From the NCBI GenBank assembly GCA_947258825.1, contig CAMYJX010000001.1, forward strand, positions 11,416 to 75,415: DNA of 64,000 nt. Direction: 5' to 3'. Made by a program: the position numbers and the translations under genes. Below the pieces are notes generated by a model. That model did not search any database. It worked only from the letters and a program-made list of their open reading frames with translations, and had not been told where the DNA came from. Shown here one piece after another: positions 17,205-26,079 of this stretch. This DNA comes from an uncultured Pseudomonadales bacterium (GTDB lineage: Bacteria > Pseudomonadota > Gammaproteobacteria > Pseudomonadales > Azotimanducaceae). Positions within the stretch are counted from its first letter, which is position 1. The number at the start of each line of letters is the position of its first letter.

Positions 17205-18044
17205 ATGGCGGATCTGACGGGGAAAGTAGCGCTGGTGTCCGGGGCGGCCAGGTATCGCGGGCTGGGAAGAGCAATGGCGTTACGTCTCGCGCAGGACGGC
17301 GCCGACCTGGTGGTGACCGGGCGACACCGGTCGCCGGAAGCGCAACCGGAAAACGAGCGGGAGATGGGCTGGACGGGGGTGGCGTCCCTGGCCACTGAGA
17401 TCGAAGCAATGGGACGGCAGGCGCTGGGCGTTGAAGCCGACGTCACCGTCAAGGAAGACGTGGAGCAACTCGTCGCGGCTGCAAAAGACCGCTTCGGGCG
17501 CATCGACATCCTGGTAAACAACGCCGGCGTGCCCAGCGGCGCGGGAGACGCGCCCATCCTGGATATGGAAGATGAGCTCTGGTACGACACCGTCGACGTC
17601 AACCTCAACGGCGTTTATCTGGTCACCAAAGCCGCTGGCCGCCTGATGCGCGACCGGGGCGAAGGGGGCTCGATCATCAACATCTCGTCTACCGCCGGAC
17701 GGCGAGGCATACCCGACTACGGCGCCTACTGCGCGACCAAATTCGGCGTGGTGGGCTTCACCCAGCAGCTGGCCACCGAGCTGGCCCGGCATGACATCCG
17801 CGTGAACTGCATCGCTCCGGGGTCACATGCTACGGACATGATGGACGGCACCATCGGCCGGACCGCGGCCAAATTCGGCGTCACCACCGAGCAGATAACC
17901 GCTGGTATTCGCTCCGCCTCGCTGATGGGACGCCAGGGCCTGCCGTCGGAACTGGCTGCCAGCGTGTCGTTCCTGGCGGGTGAGGATTCCTCGTTCGTCA
18001 CCGGGCAGACCCTCAACGTCGACGGCGGCGCGCATATGAGCTGA
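17205..18044 (+). CDS. Short-chain dehydrogenase/reductase (SDR)
   Basis: 279 aa classical SDR. NAD(P)-binding is shown by SGAARYRGLGRA (residues 12-23) and NNAGVPSG, and the catalytic set by NISSTAG with YCATK. A 20-residue stretch after strand 2 (RSPEAQPENEREMG) makes it longer than typical 250-aa SDRs and resembles SDRs of the mycofactocin-associated or carveol-dehydrogenase type. That link is inference. RBS GAGAGCGGGGG precedes the ATG. It faces the alpha-E gene tail to tail with 12 nt between stops. Confidence 0.9.
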   Translation: MADLTGKVALVSGAARYRGLGRAMALRLAQDGADLVVTGRHRSPEAQPENEREMGWTGVASLATEIEAMGRQALGVEADVTVKEDVEQLVAAAKDRFGRIDILVNNAGVPSGAGDAPILDMEDELWYDTVDVNLNGVYLVTKAAGRLMRDRGEGGSIINISSTAGRRGIPDYGAYCATKFGVVGFTQQLATELARHDIRVNCIAPGSHATDMMDGTIGRTAAKFGVTTEQITAGIRSASLMGRQGLPSELAASVSFLAGEDSSFVTGQTLNVDGGAHMS

Positions 18045-18056
18045 AAGTCCTGTGAA

Positions 18057-18992
18057 TCAGCCCGCCTTCTGGTGCGGAGAGAACCAGAGGGCCTGGACGA
18101 CCCCGTGCAGCTCCGCCAGGTCCTGCTGCAGGGCATCCATCTGATCGTGCAGGCTGTCCCGCGCAAGGTCGCGCACGTTGAAGCCCGCCAGCTTTGCCGA
18201 TAAGCCGTCGACCGCGCTGACCATGGTTTCGTTCTTCGGCAGCGTCAGAGCACAGCTGCGAAGCTCACCGAGGCAGTGCACGATGGACCGCGGGAAAAGC
18301 GGGTCACTCAGAACGAAATGCAGCACGCGAACCGAAGAGATCCGGCTGCGGGCACTCTGCCGGTACGCCTGATATGCGCTCAGGCTGCGCAGCACGTTGA
18401 CCCAGAGCGTGGTGAGATATTCGGCCCGATCCGCATCTTCCTGCAGCAGTTCCCCCGCAACGTCAATAATGCGGGTGGTCATGTCGGCGCGCTCCAGATT
18501 GCGACCGAGCCGAAGAAACTGATAGGCCTCACCGTGGTTCATGGTCCCGGCGAACAGGCCCGTAAGCTGCTGGCAACGCTCGACGACGTCCGTTAGAACT
18601 TCGAAGCGCTGCCGGCGGCTGGCCGTTCGAGCCAGCCGCCGGTCGGCAAACAGATAGAGCTCGTTGACGGCTTCGAAGGCTTCTTTGGGCATCACGTCCC
18701 GCAGCGCTCGGATGTTGAACCGCGCCATCGTGACGGAATTGGCAATGGAGCTGGAATTTTCCAGGCTGGACGATATGAACTTCACCGCGTTGCGCTCCAT
18801 GGGCCAGCGTCTGTGCGCTGCGAATTCCCCATCGCAGCCGAGAATCCGCATCAGCTGGTGCCATGACACGCCGGCATCCGCGGGAAGATCCAGCAAAAGG
18901 TTCGAATAAACATTCAGCAACCGGGCCGTATTTTCCGTCCGCTCGAGATAGCGGCCCGCCCAGTAAACGCGATTTGCGACAGATGACAGCAT
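18057..18992 (-). CDS. Alpha-E domain protein (DUF403)
   Basis: 311 aa, mostly helical. It begins MLSSVANRVYWAGRYLERTENTA-like, the signature of the alpha-E family, which nearly always neighbours a circularly permuted ATP-grasp protein. The ATP-grasp gene here ends 1 nt before its start. The pair is thought to act in ligase-type synthesis of an unknown peptide or conjugate; no product is established. The transglutaminase-like third gene often found with the pair is not adjacent here. Confidence 0.88.
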   Translation of the reverse strand: MLSSVANRVYWAGRYLERTENTARLLNVYSNLLLDLPADAGVSWHQLMRILGCDGEFAAHRRWPMERNAVKFISSSLENSSSIANSVTMARFNIRALRDVMPKEAFEAVNELYLFADRRLARTASRRQRFEVLTDVVERCQQLTGLFAGTMNHGEAYQFLRLGRNLERADMTTRIIDVAGELLQEDADRAEYLTTLWVNVLRSLSAYQAYRQSARSRISSVRVLHFVLSDPLFPRSIVHCLGELRSCALTLPKNETMVSAVDGLSAKLAGFNVRDLARDSLHDQMDALQQDLAELHGVVQALWFSPHQKAG

Positions 18993-18993
18993 T

Positions 18994-20442
18994 TCAGGTT
19001 TCCGAACCGACGATCCAGGTGTCCTTGCTCCCCCCGCCCTGGGACGAGTTCACCACCAGCGAGCCTTTGCGAAGCGCGACTCGCGTGAGACCACCGGCAG
19101 TTACGAACGTGTCCTTCGCCTGCAGGACGAAGGGACGCAGGTCCAGATGCCGCGGCTCCACCGCGTTGCCGCAGACCGTGGGAGCGGTAGACAGCTTCAG
19201 CGTGGGTTGAGCAATGTAATTGCGAGGATTTTCTTTGATCAGGGTTCGAAACTCAGCCAACTGGCCCTTGCTGGCAAAGGGACCCACCAGCATGCCGTAA
19301 CCGCCGGACTCGTTGGCCGGCTTTACGACCAGGGTGTCTAAATGGTCCAGCACGAACTTCTGGTCATCCGGCTCGCTGCAGCGGTAGGTGGGCACGTTGG
19401 CAATGATCGGTTCTTCCGCCAGATAGTAACGGATCATGCTGGGCACATAGCTGTACACCACCTTGTCGTCGGCGACGCCGGCACCGGGCGCATTGGCCAG
19501 CGCGACGTTGCCCTTGGCCCAAGCCCGGAACAGGCCCCGGGTGCCCAGCTGTGAATCCGCCAGAAAGACTTCCGGGTCGAGATAGGTATCGTTGATCCGC
19601 CGATACACGGTATCCACGCGGGTCAGTCCCTCTACGTTTTTCATGTAAACGCAGTCGTCATCGAGCACGACGAGATCGCTACCCTCGACGAGTTCGGTTC
19701 CCATCCGCTGCGCCAAAAAAGCATGTTCGAAATAGGCGGAGTTGAACATTCCCGGGGTCATTACGACGATCTCCGGCTCTTCGGAAGCTCGCGGTGACAA
19801 CGCGCTCAGCGTGTCAAACAAGTCATGGGGGTAGGCGTCCACGGGCTTCACCAGATAGTTACCGAAGAGCTCGGGAAAAACCCTTTTCATGACGCTCCGG
19901 TTCTCGAGCATGTACGAGACCCCGGAAGGAACGCGCAGGTTATCCTCCAGCACGTAGACGGTGCCGTCATTGTTGCGCACGAGATCCGTGCCGCATATGT
20001 GAGCCCAGACATTGAGCGGCGGGTCGATACCCTGGCACTGGGGCAGATAGTCCTTCGATGACAGCAGCAGCGCTTCCGGAACCACGCCATCCTTTACGAT
20101 CTTCTGCTCGTGGTAGACATCGTCGATGAACAGGTTCAACGCCTGCAGGCGTTGCTTGAGCCCGGCTTCGATTACCCGCCACTCGGTTTCGTCAATCATG
20201 CGGGGAATGATGTCCAGCGGCCAGGCCCGATCCACGTTCTCGCCGTCGGAATATACGGTGAAGGTAATGCCCATCTCCACGATGGCCTGCTCCGCCGAAC
20301 TCTGCCGCGCCTTCAGCTGACCGTCGGACAGCGAACTCAGATAACGGGCGAGCTCCTGGGCAGCGGGTCGCGGCTGTCCCGGCGCTTGAATGAGCTCATC
20401 GTAAAAAACTCCAGGATCGTATTTTGTCCAATCAATACGCAT
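18994..20442 (-). CDS. Circularly permuted ATP-grasp protein (DUF404/DUF407 type)
   Basis: 482 aa from ATG 20442; a TTG 15 nt upstream is the alternative. It starts MRIDWTKYDPGVFYDEL and includes YVLEDNLRVPSGVSYMLENR and VVKPANESGGYGM, the nucleotide-binding features of the circularly permuted ATP-grasp type 2 family. Members are predicted to form amide bonds in an ATP-dependent way, with substrates unknown. It is the first gene of a two-gene operon with the alpha-E gene. Confidence 0.9.
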   Translation of the reverse strand: MRIDWTKYDPGVFYDELIQAPGQPRPAAQELARYLSSLSDGQLKARQSSAEQAIVEMGITFTVYSDGENVDRAWPLDIIPRMIDETEWRVIEAGLKQRLQALNLFIDDVYHEQKIVKDGVVPEALLLSSKDYLPQCQGIDPPLNVWAHICGTDLVRNNDGTVYVLEDNLRVPSGVSYMLENRSVMKRVFPELFGNYLVKPVDAYPHDLFDTLSALSPRASEEPEIVVMTPGMFNSAYFEHAFLAQRMGTELVEGSDLVVLDDDCVYMKNVEGLTRVDTVYRRINDTYLDPEVFLADSQLGTRGLFRAWAKGNVALANAPGAGVADDKVVYSYVPSMIRYYLAEEPIIANVPTYRCSEPDDQKFVLDHLDTLVVKPANESGGYGMLVGPFASKGQLAEFRTLIKENPRNYIAQPTLKLSTAPTVCGNAVEPRHLDLRPFVLQAKDTFVTAGGLTRVALRKGSLVVNSSQGGGSKDTWIVGSET

Positions 20443-20571
20443 TACGGGGCTTCTCAACCAGTCTTTGGGTGCAAGTTGACCATGCAGGCTGACGCCGGCA
20501 GCGCCGAGCCTAAAGCATTTGACGAGAAACGTGTGAGAATATCGAATTCTTCACGCCAGAGGTCGATGAGC

Positions 20572-21570
20572 ATGGGAACTGAATACGTCTGGTTGGGTAT
20601 CGTTCTCTGCCTGTCCCAATCGGCCATGTTTTCCGGTTTGAATCTTGCCTTCTTCGGCCTCAGCCGCCTGCAGCTGGAGGCGGAGGCTGAAACCAACACG
20701 CGGGCCGCGCGGGTACTCAGAATGCGCCGGGACTCGAACTTTCTGCTCACGACGATCCTCTGGGGCAACGTCGGCATCAACGTTTTGCTTGCGCTGCTGA
20801 CGGACTCACTGCTCGGCGGGGTTATGGCCTTTCTCTTCTCGACCGTGCTCATCACCCTGTTCGGCGAGATCGTTCCTCAGGCGTACTTTTCCCGGCATTC
20901 ACTGCGCATGGCCTCTCTGCTTTCGCCAATTTTGCAGATGTATCAGTATCTCCTGTTTCCCGTCGCAAAGCCTTCAGCGTTGCTGCTGGACAGGTGGCTG
21001 GGCAAGGAGTCGGCGCAGTTTTTTGAGGAGCACGTGATCCGCAACATTCTTCTGAAACACGTGGATGAAGACGACAGCGACGTGGGTTCGGTGGAAGGAA
21101 TCGGCGCCCTGAATTTCCTGGACATAGACGACCTGGCGGCTACGGATGAGGGTGAAAAAGTAGACCCCGACAGCATCATCGCCCTCGGAACAGATGTCGA
21201 TCTGCCACGATTCCCGAGCTTGACCGGAACTACCAACGACCCCTTCCTGCAGAAGATCAACGCTTCCGGAAAAAAATGGATCATTCTCACCGATCTTGAA
21301 AAGCAGCCCAGGCTGCTGCTGGATGCCGACGGCTTTCTGCGGCAGGCTCTGCTTACTCCGGAAAAGCTCAAACCTTACGACTACTGTCACCGACCGGTGA
21401 TCCTCAGGGACGCTCATACATCGCTGGGCGAAGTCATCCGGCTGCTGCGGAGTGGCAAACGCGATCGCAACGGAGTCATCGACCGAGACGTGGTGCTGCT
21501 GTGGGGTCAGGAGCCCAGAATCATCACCGGTGCCGACCTGCTGGATCGACTGCTTCGCGGGATACGCTGA
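20572..21570 (+). CDS. CNNM/DUF21 transmembrane protein
   Basis: About 332 aa. Hydrophobic segments lie near residues 3-25, 58-80, 88-112 and 120-145. SGLNLAFFGLSRLQLEAEAE is the DUF21 signature seen in CorB/CNNM-type magnesium/cobalt efflux proteins. The cytoplasmic C-terminal half (150-332) replaces the usual clear CBS pair with diverged sequence (VILRDAHTSLGEVIRLLR) and lacks an obvious CorC/HlyC domain. The ATG at 20572 is 9 nt from AGAGG; ATG 20566 is also possible. It diverges from the ATP-grasp gene. Confidence 0.8.
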   Translation: MGTEYVWLGIVLCLSQSAMFSGLNLAFFGLSRLQLEAEAETNTRAARVLRMRRDSNFLLTTILWGNVGINVLLALLTDSLLGGVMAFLFSTVLITLFGEIVPQAYFSRHSLRMASLLSPILQMYQYLLFPVAKPSALLLDRWLGKESAQFFEEHVIRNILLKHVDEDDSDVGSVEGIGALNFLDIDDLAATDEGEKVDPDSIIALGTDVDLPRFPSLTGTTNDPFLQKINASGKKWIILTDLEKQPRLLLDADGFLRQALLTPEKLKPYDYCHRPVILRDAHTSLGEVIRLLRSGKRDRNGVIDRDVVLLWGQEPRIITGADLLDRLLRGIR

Positions 21571-21579
21571 GCAGGACCC

Positions 21580-22392
21580 TCAGCCGGGAAACGGGTCGAT
21601 GAAACGGATATTCTGCCTGGCAAGGCCGTCCTGCACCACCTCCATGCCGCCGGTCTTGATCATCCACTCCAGCCGGTGATCGCGATACTCCCGTTTGAAC
21701 AACCCCTGCTCCATGGCCTGGCGAACGGCCGGCAGGCTCACGGCGTCGCTGTCGAAGCCCACCGCCGCCGCCGCCCGGGCGCACTGGGCGACGCTGTCAC
21801 GCTGGCTGACCCGGGCCAGCCAGCCACCGAGCGCGCTTTCCTCGGCAGGCGAATGCCCGAAGCCCACGGCACCGTTGACAAAGGGCGCAACGCAAAGATC
21901 GCCCCAGCCGAAAGCATCGCCGTTGAACCAGGCGCGGTCGGCCAGCTGTGTTTCGAGCCAGAGATACCAGGCTGCAATCTGCTCGCCGGCCCGGTGTTGC
22001 ATGGTTTCACCAAGCGGCCCGGGAGCGCGACCGAAGTTGACGATCTCGGAAAGGCCCCAGGTAATGGCCTCGAAGTGGGTGTCCATCGCGTCCTCGAGCA
22101 TCCGGACTCTTGCACGCTCCAGGGGCGTTGCAGGCAGCAGCGGCGGCTGGGGCCAGCGGTCCTCGATGTACTCTAGAATCACGGAGGAATCGAAGATCTT
22201 AACGTCTCCGTCGATCAGCGCCGGAACCTCGCCACGGGGGCTGGCCGCGGCAAAGTCTCCGCTGGTCGCGCCGCTGCCGATGGCATCGGGCAGCGGCGCC
22301 TGGAACGGCACGCCCTTTTCCAGCAGCGCGATCTTCACCTTCTGCCCGTAGGGGGACAGCGGGTGGTCATAAACGGTCACGGCATCCGTCAT
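21580..22392 (-). CDS. Glutathione S-transferase family protein
   Basis: 270 aa from ATG 22392, preceded by GGAGAAG. The N-terminal thioredoxin-like domain reads YDHPLSPYGQKVKIALLEKG, then GEVPALIDGDVKIFDSSVILEYIE, the cis-Pro and ESSTI-like glutathione-binding parts of the GST fold. The helical C-terminal domain follows. It is divergent from the halohydrin dehalogenase-like gene (62 nt between starts), so both may respond to the same signal. GSTs open epoxides and displace halides with glutathione, which suits this neighbourhood (inference). Confidence 0.88.
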   Translation of the reverse strand: MTDAVTVYDHPLSPYGQKVKIALLEKGVPFQAPLPDAIGSGATSGDFAAASPRGEVPALIDGDVKIFDSSVILEYIEDRWPQPPLLPATPLERARVRMLEDAMDTHFEAITWGLSEIVNFGRAPGPLGETMQHRAGEQIAAWYLWLETQLADRAWFNGDAFGWGDLCVAPFVNGAVGFGHSPAEESALGGWLARVSQRDSVAQCARAAAAVGFDSDAVSLPAVRQAMEQGLFKREYRDHRLEWMIKTGGMEVVQDGLARQNIRFIDPFPG

Positions 22393-22454
22393 GGTCTCTT
22401 CTCCAGCTGTGAATTCCAGTAACCTTACCCCAAGTTCATTTCGGGAGCGTGGCA

Positions 22455-23138
22455 ATGGCGGGACAACTGGCAGGCAAGCGGGTGCTGGTCACCCAGGCGG
22501 ATGACTTCATGGGCCCGGCGACCATCGCCCTGTTCACCGCAGAGGGGGCGGAGGTCATAGCGGATACCCGGGACCTGACTCAGGCTGGCGCCTGCGAAGC
22601 GCTGGCGGAAGAAGCGGGCCGGGTGGATGTCTTCATCGCCAACCTGGCGTCGCCCAGCTTCGGAGGCACGCCGGTCGGCGATCTCGACGACGACCGCTGG
22701 GAGATGGCGTTCAATATGATGGTTCACCCGCTGCATCGCCTCTCCCGTGCGCTGCTGCCTCAGATGATGGAACGCCGCCAGGGAAAGATCGTCGTGTACG
22801 GCAGCGCCGTGGCTCTGAAGGGGTCTAAAACCGTGGCCGCGTATAGCGCAGCCCGGTCCGCGCAGGTGGGCTATGTCCAGTCGGTGGGCGTAGAGGTAGC
22901 CCCGTTCAACGTCCAGGTCAACCTCATCGCCCAGAACTACGTCGAGAACCCCGACTACTACCCGCCCGAACTCCAGGCCCGAGAAGCATTTCAGGCATCG
23001 CTGAGACGCCAGGTCCCGCTCGGCCGTCTGGCTACGGCGGAAGAAGACGCCCGCTTCGCGCTGTTCCTCGCCAGCGAGGACAGCAATTTCTTCGTCGGCC
23101 AGGCCATCCCGTTCAGCGGCGGCTGGGTGCAGCGCTGA
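22455..23138 (+). CDS. Halohydrin dehalogenase-like SDR-fold enzyme
   Basis: 227 aa, SDR-like, but the glycine-rich NAD motif is replaced by T13-QADD-F18-M-G20, the T-x4-F-x-G pattern of halohydrin dehalogenases. The catalytic set is Ser117, Tyr130 and Arg134 (S-x12-Y-x3-R) rather than Ser-Tyr-Lys. NYVENPDYYPPE also resembles the halide-site loop of HheC-type enzymes as I recall them. Known members release halide from vicinal halohydrins to form epoxides and run in reverse with azide, cyanide or nitrite, without NAD(P). ATG 22455 is chosen over GTG 22449 because GGGAG lies 7 nt before it. Confidence 0.8.
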   Translation: MAGQLAGKRVLVTQADDFMGPATIALFTAEGAEVIADTRDLTQAGACEALAEEAGRVDVFIANLASPSFGGTPVGDLDDDRWEMAFNMMVHPLHRLSRALLPQMMERRQGKIVVYGSAVALKGSKTVAAYSAARSAQVGYVQSVGVEVAPFNVQVNLIAQNYVENPDYYPPELQAREAFQASLRRQVPLGRLATAEEDARFALFLASEDSNFFVGQAIPFSGGWVQR

Positions 23139-23290
23139 GCAACGCGCCGACCCCAACGCCCAGGATCAGGCAAGCCCGGATCAGCACACATAGTGAAACG
23201 ACAACGTCTGTATTAACATTCTGCGCGACACCCGCACAGGGCCGCAGACGCTCTGAATTGCGCAAAGACTCTCAGGGGAGGAACAGCACC
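23139..23290. other. Intergenic region before the HpaB-family gene
   Basis: 152 bp between two co-directional genes, ending with a strong AGGGGAGG Shine-Dalgarno at 23274-23281. I see no clear hairpin terminator. The wide gap suggests a separate promoter for the HpaB-family gene, but no convincing hexamer pair was found. Confidence 0.3.
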
Positions 23291-24682
23291 ATGATGACGG
23301 GAGACCAGTATCGTGCGTCGTTGAATGACGGTCGCGAGACTTATTTCGAGGGCCGGGTGGTCGAAGATGTGGCGAAAGATCCAATCCTCGGCATCACGGT
23401 GAATTCCGGAGCCCAGGGCTACGACCGATTTTACGACCCCGCCCCGAACGCCATTGGCGCATTCATGAAAGTACCGGGGTCCACGGAGGAACTGCGCGAG
23501 CAGGTAGAGCTGCACGAGACGGTGGACCTGCTGACCCACGTCACTTACGCGTCCATCATGACCCTGCTTACGGCCGCGGACCGCATCGAGTCGACCCTGC
23601 CGGAGAATGCCCGGCGCATCCGCACCTACATCAAGGATGCCCAGCAGCGGGATGTCCGCATTACCCAATGCATCACGGATTCCAAAGGCGACCGCAGCCG
23701 ACGTCCGAGCAATCAGGACGACCCGGACCAGTACGTGCGCATCGTCGAGCGCCGGGATGACGGCATCGTGATTCGCGGCGCGAAGCTGCACATCTCCGCG
23801 GCTTCCATGGGCCACGAGCTGATGACCATCCCAACGAAATCGATGAAGCCTGGCGAGGAAGATTACTCCGTTGCCTGCATGGTGCCGGTGAACGCGCCCG
23901 GGGTGAAAATCATCAACACGACCTACGCGCCGCGGCACGAAGACCCGCGGGATTTTCCCATCTCCAGCCGCCACCATACGCCGGAAGGGTTCGTCATCTT
24001 CGACGACGTTTTCGTCGAGAAAGAGCGAGTCTTCCTGGACGCCAACCCGGAACTGGCAGGCGTGTTCGCACATTCCCTGGGCCTGTGGGAGCGTCTGGGC
24101 GGCCTTTCCAGCATGGTAAGCGGCTACGAGGCGCTGGTGGGGTTCGCCCAGCTGGTATCGGAAGCCAACGGGCTGGAGCGCACCGGGCACATCAAAGAGA
24201 AAATCTCGGAGATGCTCATCAACGCCACGCTGATTCGTGCCAGCCTGGAGGCCGCCATCGAGAACTGTCACATCACCTCCGACGGCGCGGCGTTTCCAGA
24301 CGAGCTCTACACCAACGCCGGCAAGTACCATGGCGCCGCCAACTGGTCGATGATGGTCCGCCACCTGCACGACATCGGCGGCGGCGCGATCCTCACCGCT
24401 CCGGGAATTGCAGATCTGGAAAACCAGCAGGTGGGCCATCTGGCGCGCAAGTACATGGGCACCATGCAGTCGGTGGACGGTATCTACCGGACCCGGCTGT
24501 TTCACGCCATTCGTGACCTCACCGCCGATGCCTACGGCGGCTGGAACGCCGTCACCAACATTCAGGCGGGCGGCGGCCTCTACGCGCAGCGCATCGTGTC
24601 GCGTCTGCACTACGACATGGACCATGCGAAGAAGGTAGCGCTGCAAAAGGCACACATGGACGAATACATCGGACAGGTGTGA
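23291..24682 (+). CDS. 4-hydroxyphenylacetate 3-hydroxylase / 4-hydroxybutyryl-CoA dehydratase family flavoprotein
   Basis: 463 aa from ATG 23291. The whole length matches the HpaB/AbfD acyl-CoA-dehydrogenase-like fold: TGDQYRASLNDGRETYFEGR at the start, TDSKGDRS near 135-142, and GGGAILTAPGIADLEN in the C-terminal part. The Cys99/Cys103/Cys299 set that binds the Fe-S cluster in 4-hydroxybutyryl-CoA dehydratase is not visible, so an FADH2-dependent monooxygenase or a novel lyase is more likely. No flavin reductase gene lies alongside. The stop overlaps the start of the next gene (GTGA), indicating coupling to the hydrolase. Confidence 0.85.
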   Translation: MMTGDQYRASLNDGRETYFEGRVVEDVAKDPILGITVNSGAQGYDRFYDPAPNAIGAFMKVPGSTEELREQVELHETVDLLTHVTYASIMTLLTAADRIESTLPENARRIRTYIKDAQQRDVRITQCITDSKGDRSRRPSNQDDPDQYVRIVERRDDGIVIRGAKLHISAASMGHELMTIPTKSMKPGEEDYSVACMVPVNAPGVKIINTTYAPRHEDPRDFPISSRHHTPEGFVIFDDVFVEKERVFLDANPELAGVFAHSLGLWERLGGLSSMVSGYEALVGFAQLVSEANGLERTGHIKEKISEMLINATLIRASLEAAIENCHITSDGAAFPDELYTNAGKYHGAANWSMMVRHLHDIGGGAILTAPGIADLENQQVGHLARKYMGTMQSVDGIYRTRLFHAIRDLTADAYGGWNAVTNIQAGGGLYAQRIVSRLHYDMDHAKKVALQKAHMDEYIGQV

Positions 24683-25626
24683 GCACGCAGCACCAGCCGC
24701 TGCGCTGGACCATTACGGACCCCGCAACGCCGCACGGCAGGATCACGATTGCGGGCTGGGACTTCGGTGGCAGCGGCCCCATCGCGCTGCTGCATCACGC
24801 CAACGGCCTGTGCGGTGCCACCTGGGGTCTGGTCGCTGAGTCTCTTGCCGAACATTTCCACGTGATTGCGATCGACGCCCGAGGCCACGGCGATTCGGAT
24901 CCCCGCACGGTGCCTGATGGATACCGCTGGTCCTACTTCGTTCGCGACCTGATCGAGGTGGCGAGGCAGTTGCTGCGCACCCACGACCAACAGCAGATCG
25001 ATTACGGTATCGGCAGCTCGCTGGGGGGGATCATTACGGCGGCAGCAGAGGCGGCCCAGCCGGGGCTGTTCAAGCGCATCGCCATGCTCGACCCACCCAT
25101 CCATCCGACGCCCGAGCTGCTGCATCATTTTGGCTTGCCCACAACCGGTGACTCAGGCGCGTTCTCCGTCGACCTTTCCGGTGACCGGCGCCGCCAGCTG
25201 GTGGCGATGACCCGACGAAGAAAGCGCGTCTGGCCCTCCAGGTCCGCGGCACGGGACGGCTGGCGAAACAAGCCCATGTTCGCCCCATGGCGGCCCCGGG
25301 CTCTGGATCTGTACCTGCAGCACGGCATGCAGGATCTGCCGGATGGCAGCGTTGCCCTGAAATGTCATCCGGATCTGGAGGCCCACATCTTCGCCACCAC
25401 CGGCGAGCTGGACGCCCTGGAATTCGCCCCGAAGGTTCATGCGCCGGTGCTGCTGGTTCACGCGGCCAAGGGGCATTTTTCCAACGAGTTTTTCCAGGCG
25501 CTCATCACCCTGTTCCCCAACGGCACGCTGCAGGAACTGAACGCCGGGCACCTGTTGCCACTCGAAGCGCCGGAACTTACGATGCAGGCCCTGCTGGATT
25601 TCGCCGACGCAACAAGCCGGTCTTAG
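24679..25626 (+). CDS. Alpha/beta hydrolase
   Basis: 315 aa, GTG start overlapping the previous stop. Oxyanion-side HHANGLCGATWG (near 35-46), DARGHGDSD, nucleophile elbow GIGSSLGGI with Ser near residue 114, and the catalytic His in NAGHLLPLEAP near 294 give a complete catalytic triad framework. It could be an epoxide hydrolase, esterase or C-C bond hydrolase; the sequence does not decide. It is coupled to the HpaB-family gene and followed by the MaoC pair, so a shared pathway is likely. Confidence 0.87.
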   Translation: MSTQHQPLRWTITDPATPHGRITIAGWDFGGSGPIALLHHANGLCGATWGLVAESLAEHFHVIAIDARGHGDSDPRTVPDGYRWSYFVRDLIEVARQLLRTHDQQQIDYGIGSSLGGIITAAAEAAQPGLFKRIAMLDPPIHPTPELLHHFGLPTTGDSGAFSVDLSGDRRRQLVAMTRRRKRVWPSRSAARDGWRNKPMFAPWRPRALDLYLQHGMQDLPDGSVALKCHPDLEAHIFATTGELDALEFAPKVHAPVLLVHAAKGHFSNEFFQALITLFPNGTLQELNAGHLLPLEAPELTMQALLDFADATSRS

Positions 25627-25635
25627 ATATACCTC

Positions 25636-26079
25636 ATGGTCGACATCGAAGCGCTGAAGTCCCAGTTTCTCAATCTGGAGTTCGATCGAACGGACTTCGA
25701 GATAGGGATAGACAACGCGCTGACCGTCGCCCGAATGTGCGGCGAGACCCGCCCGCAGTTCACCGATCCTGAGCACGAAGAATTTCAGGCCACGCCGGCC
25801 ATGCTGGCGAGCCTGGCATCCGGCCGGCATCTGCCCCTGGATTTTCCAAATCTCGGCGGCATCCCGATGGACGGCGGCAAAGCCGTGGACTGCCTGCGAC
25901 CGGTGCGGCCGGGAACACCTTTGAACGGCCGAACCCATCTGCACGATATATATGCAAAAAGCGGCCGGTCCGGGCGAATGATCTTTATCGTCTCGCGGAT
26001 GGAAATCTACGCCGGCAGCGGCGAGCATCTGGCCACCAGCGATTCCCGCATGGTCATAAGAGAGAAACCGGAAACATGA
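25636..26079 (+). CDS. MaoC-like N-terminal hot-dog dehydratase subunit (FAS1-like)
   Basis: 147 aa, single hot-dog fold resembling the N-terminal MaoC dehydratase domain, with TRPQFTDPE and RPVRPGTPLNGRTHLHDIYAKSG. Alone it lacks the hydratase-2 catalytic motif. It overlaps the next gene by ATGA, and the two together probably make a heteromeric (R)-specific enoyl-CoA hydratase like the two-chain ChsH1-ChsH2 enzymes known from steroid degradation (analogy, not identity). Confidence 0.78.
   Translation: MVDIEALKSQFLNLEFDRTDFEIGIDNALTVARMCGETRPQFTDPEHEEFQATPAMLASLASGRHLPLDFPNLGGIPMDGGKAVDCLRPVRPGTPLNGRTHLHDIYAKSGRSGRMIFIVSRMEIYAGSGEHLATSDSRMVIREKPET

Noticed and set aside
15988-17217. 409-codon open frame on the plus strand
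   Set aside because: It is antisense to the FadH-like gene and has no family resemblance or ribosome site.
23213-24655. 480-codon open frame on the minus strand
   Set aside because: It is antisense to the HpaB-family gene, which has full-length family similarity and a good Shine-Dalgarno.
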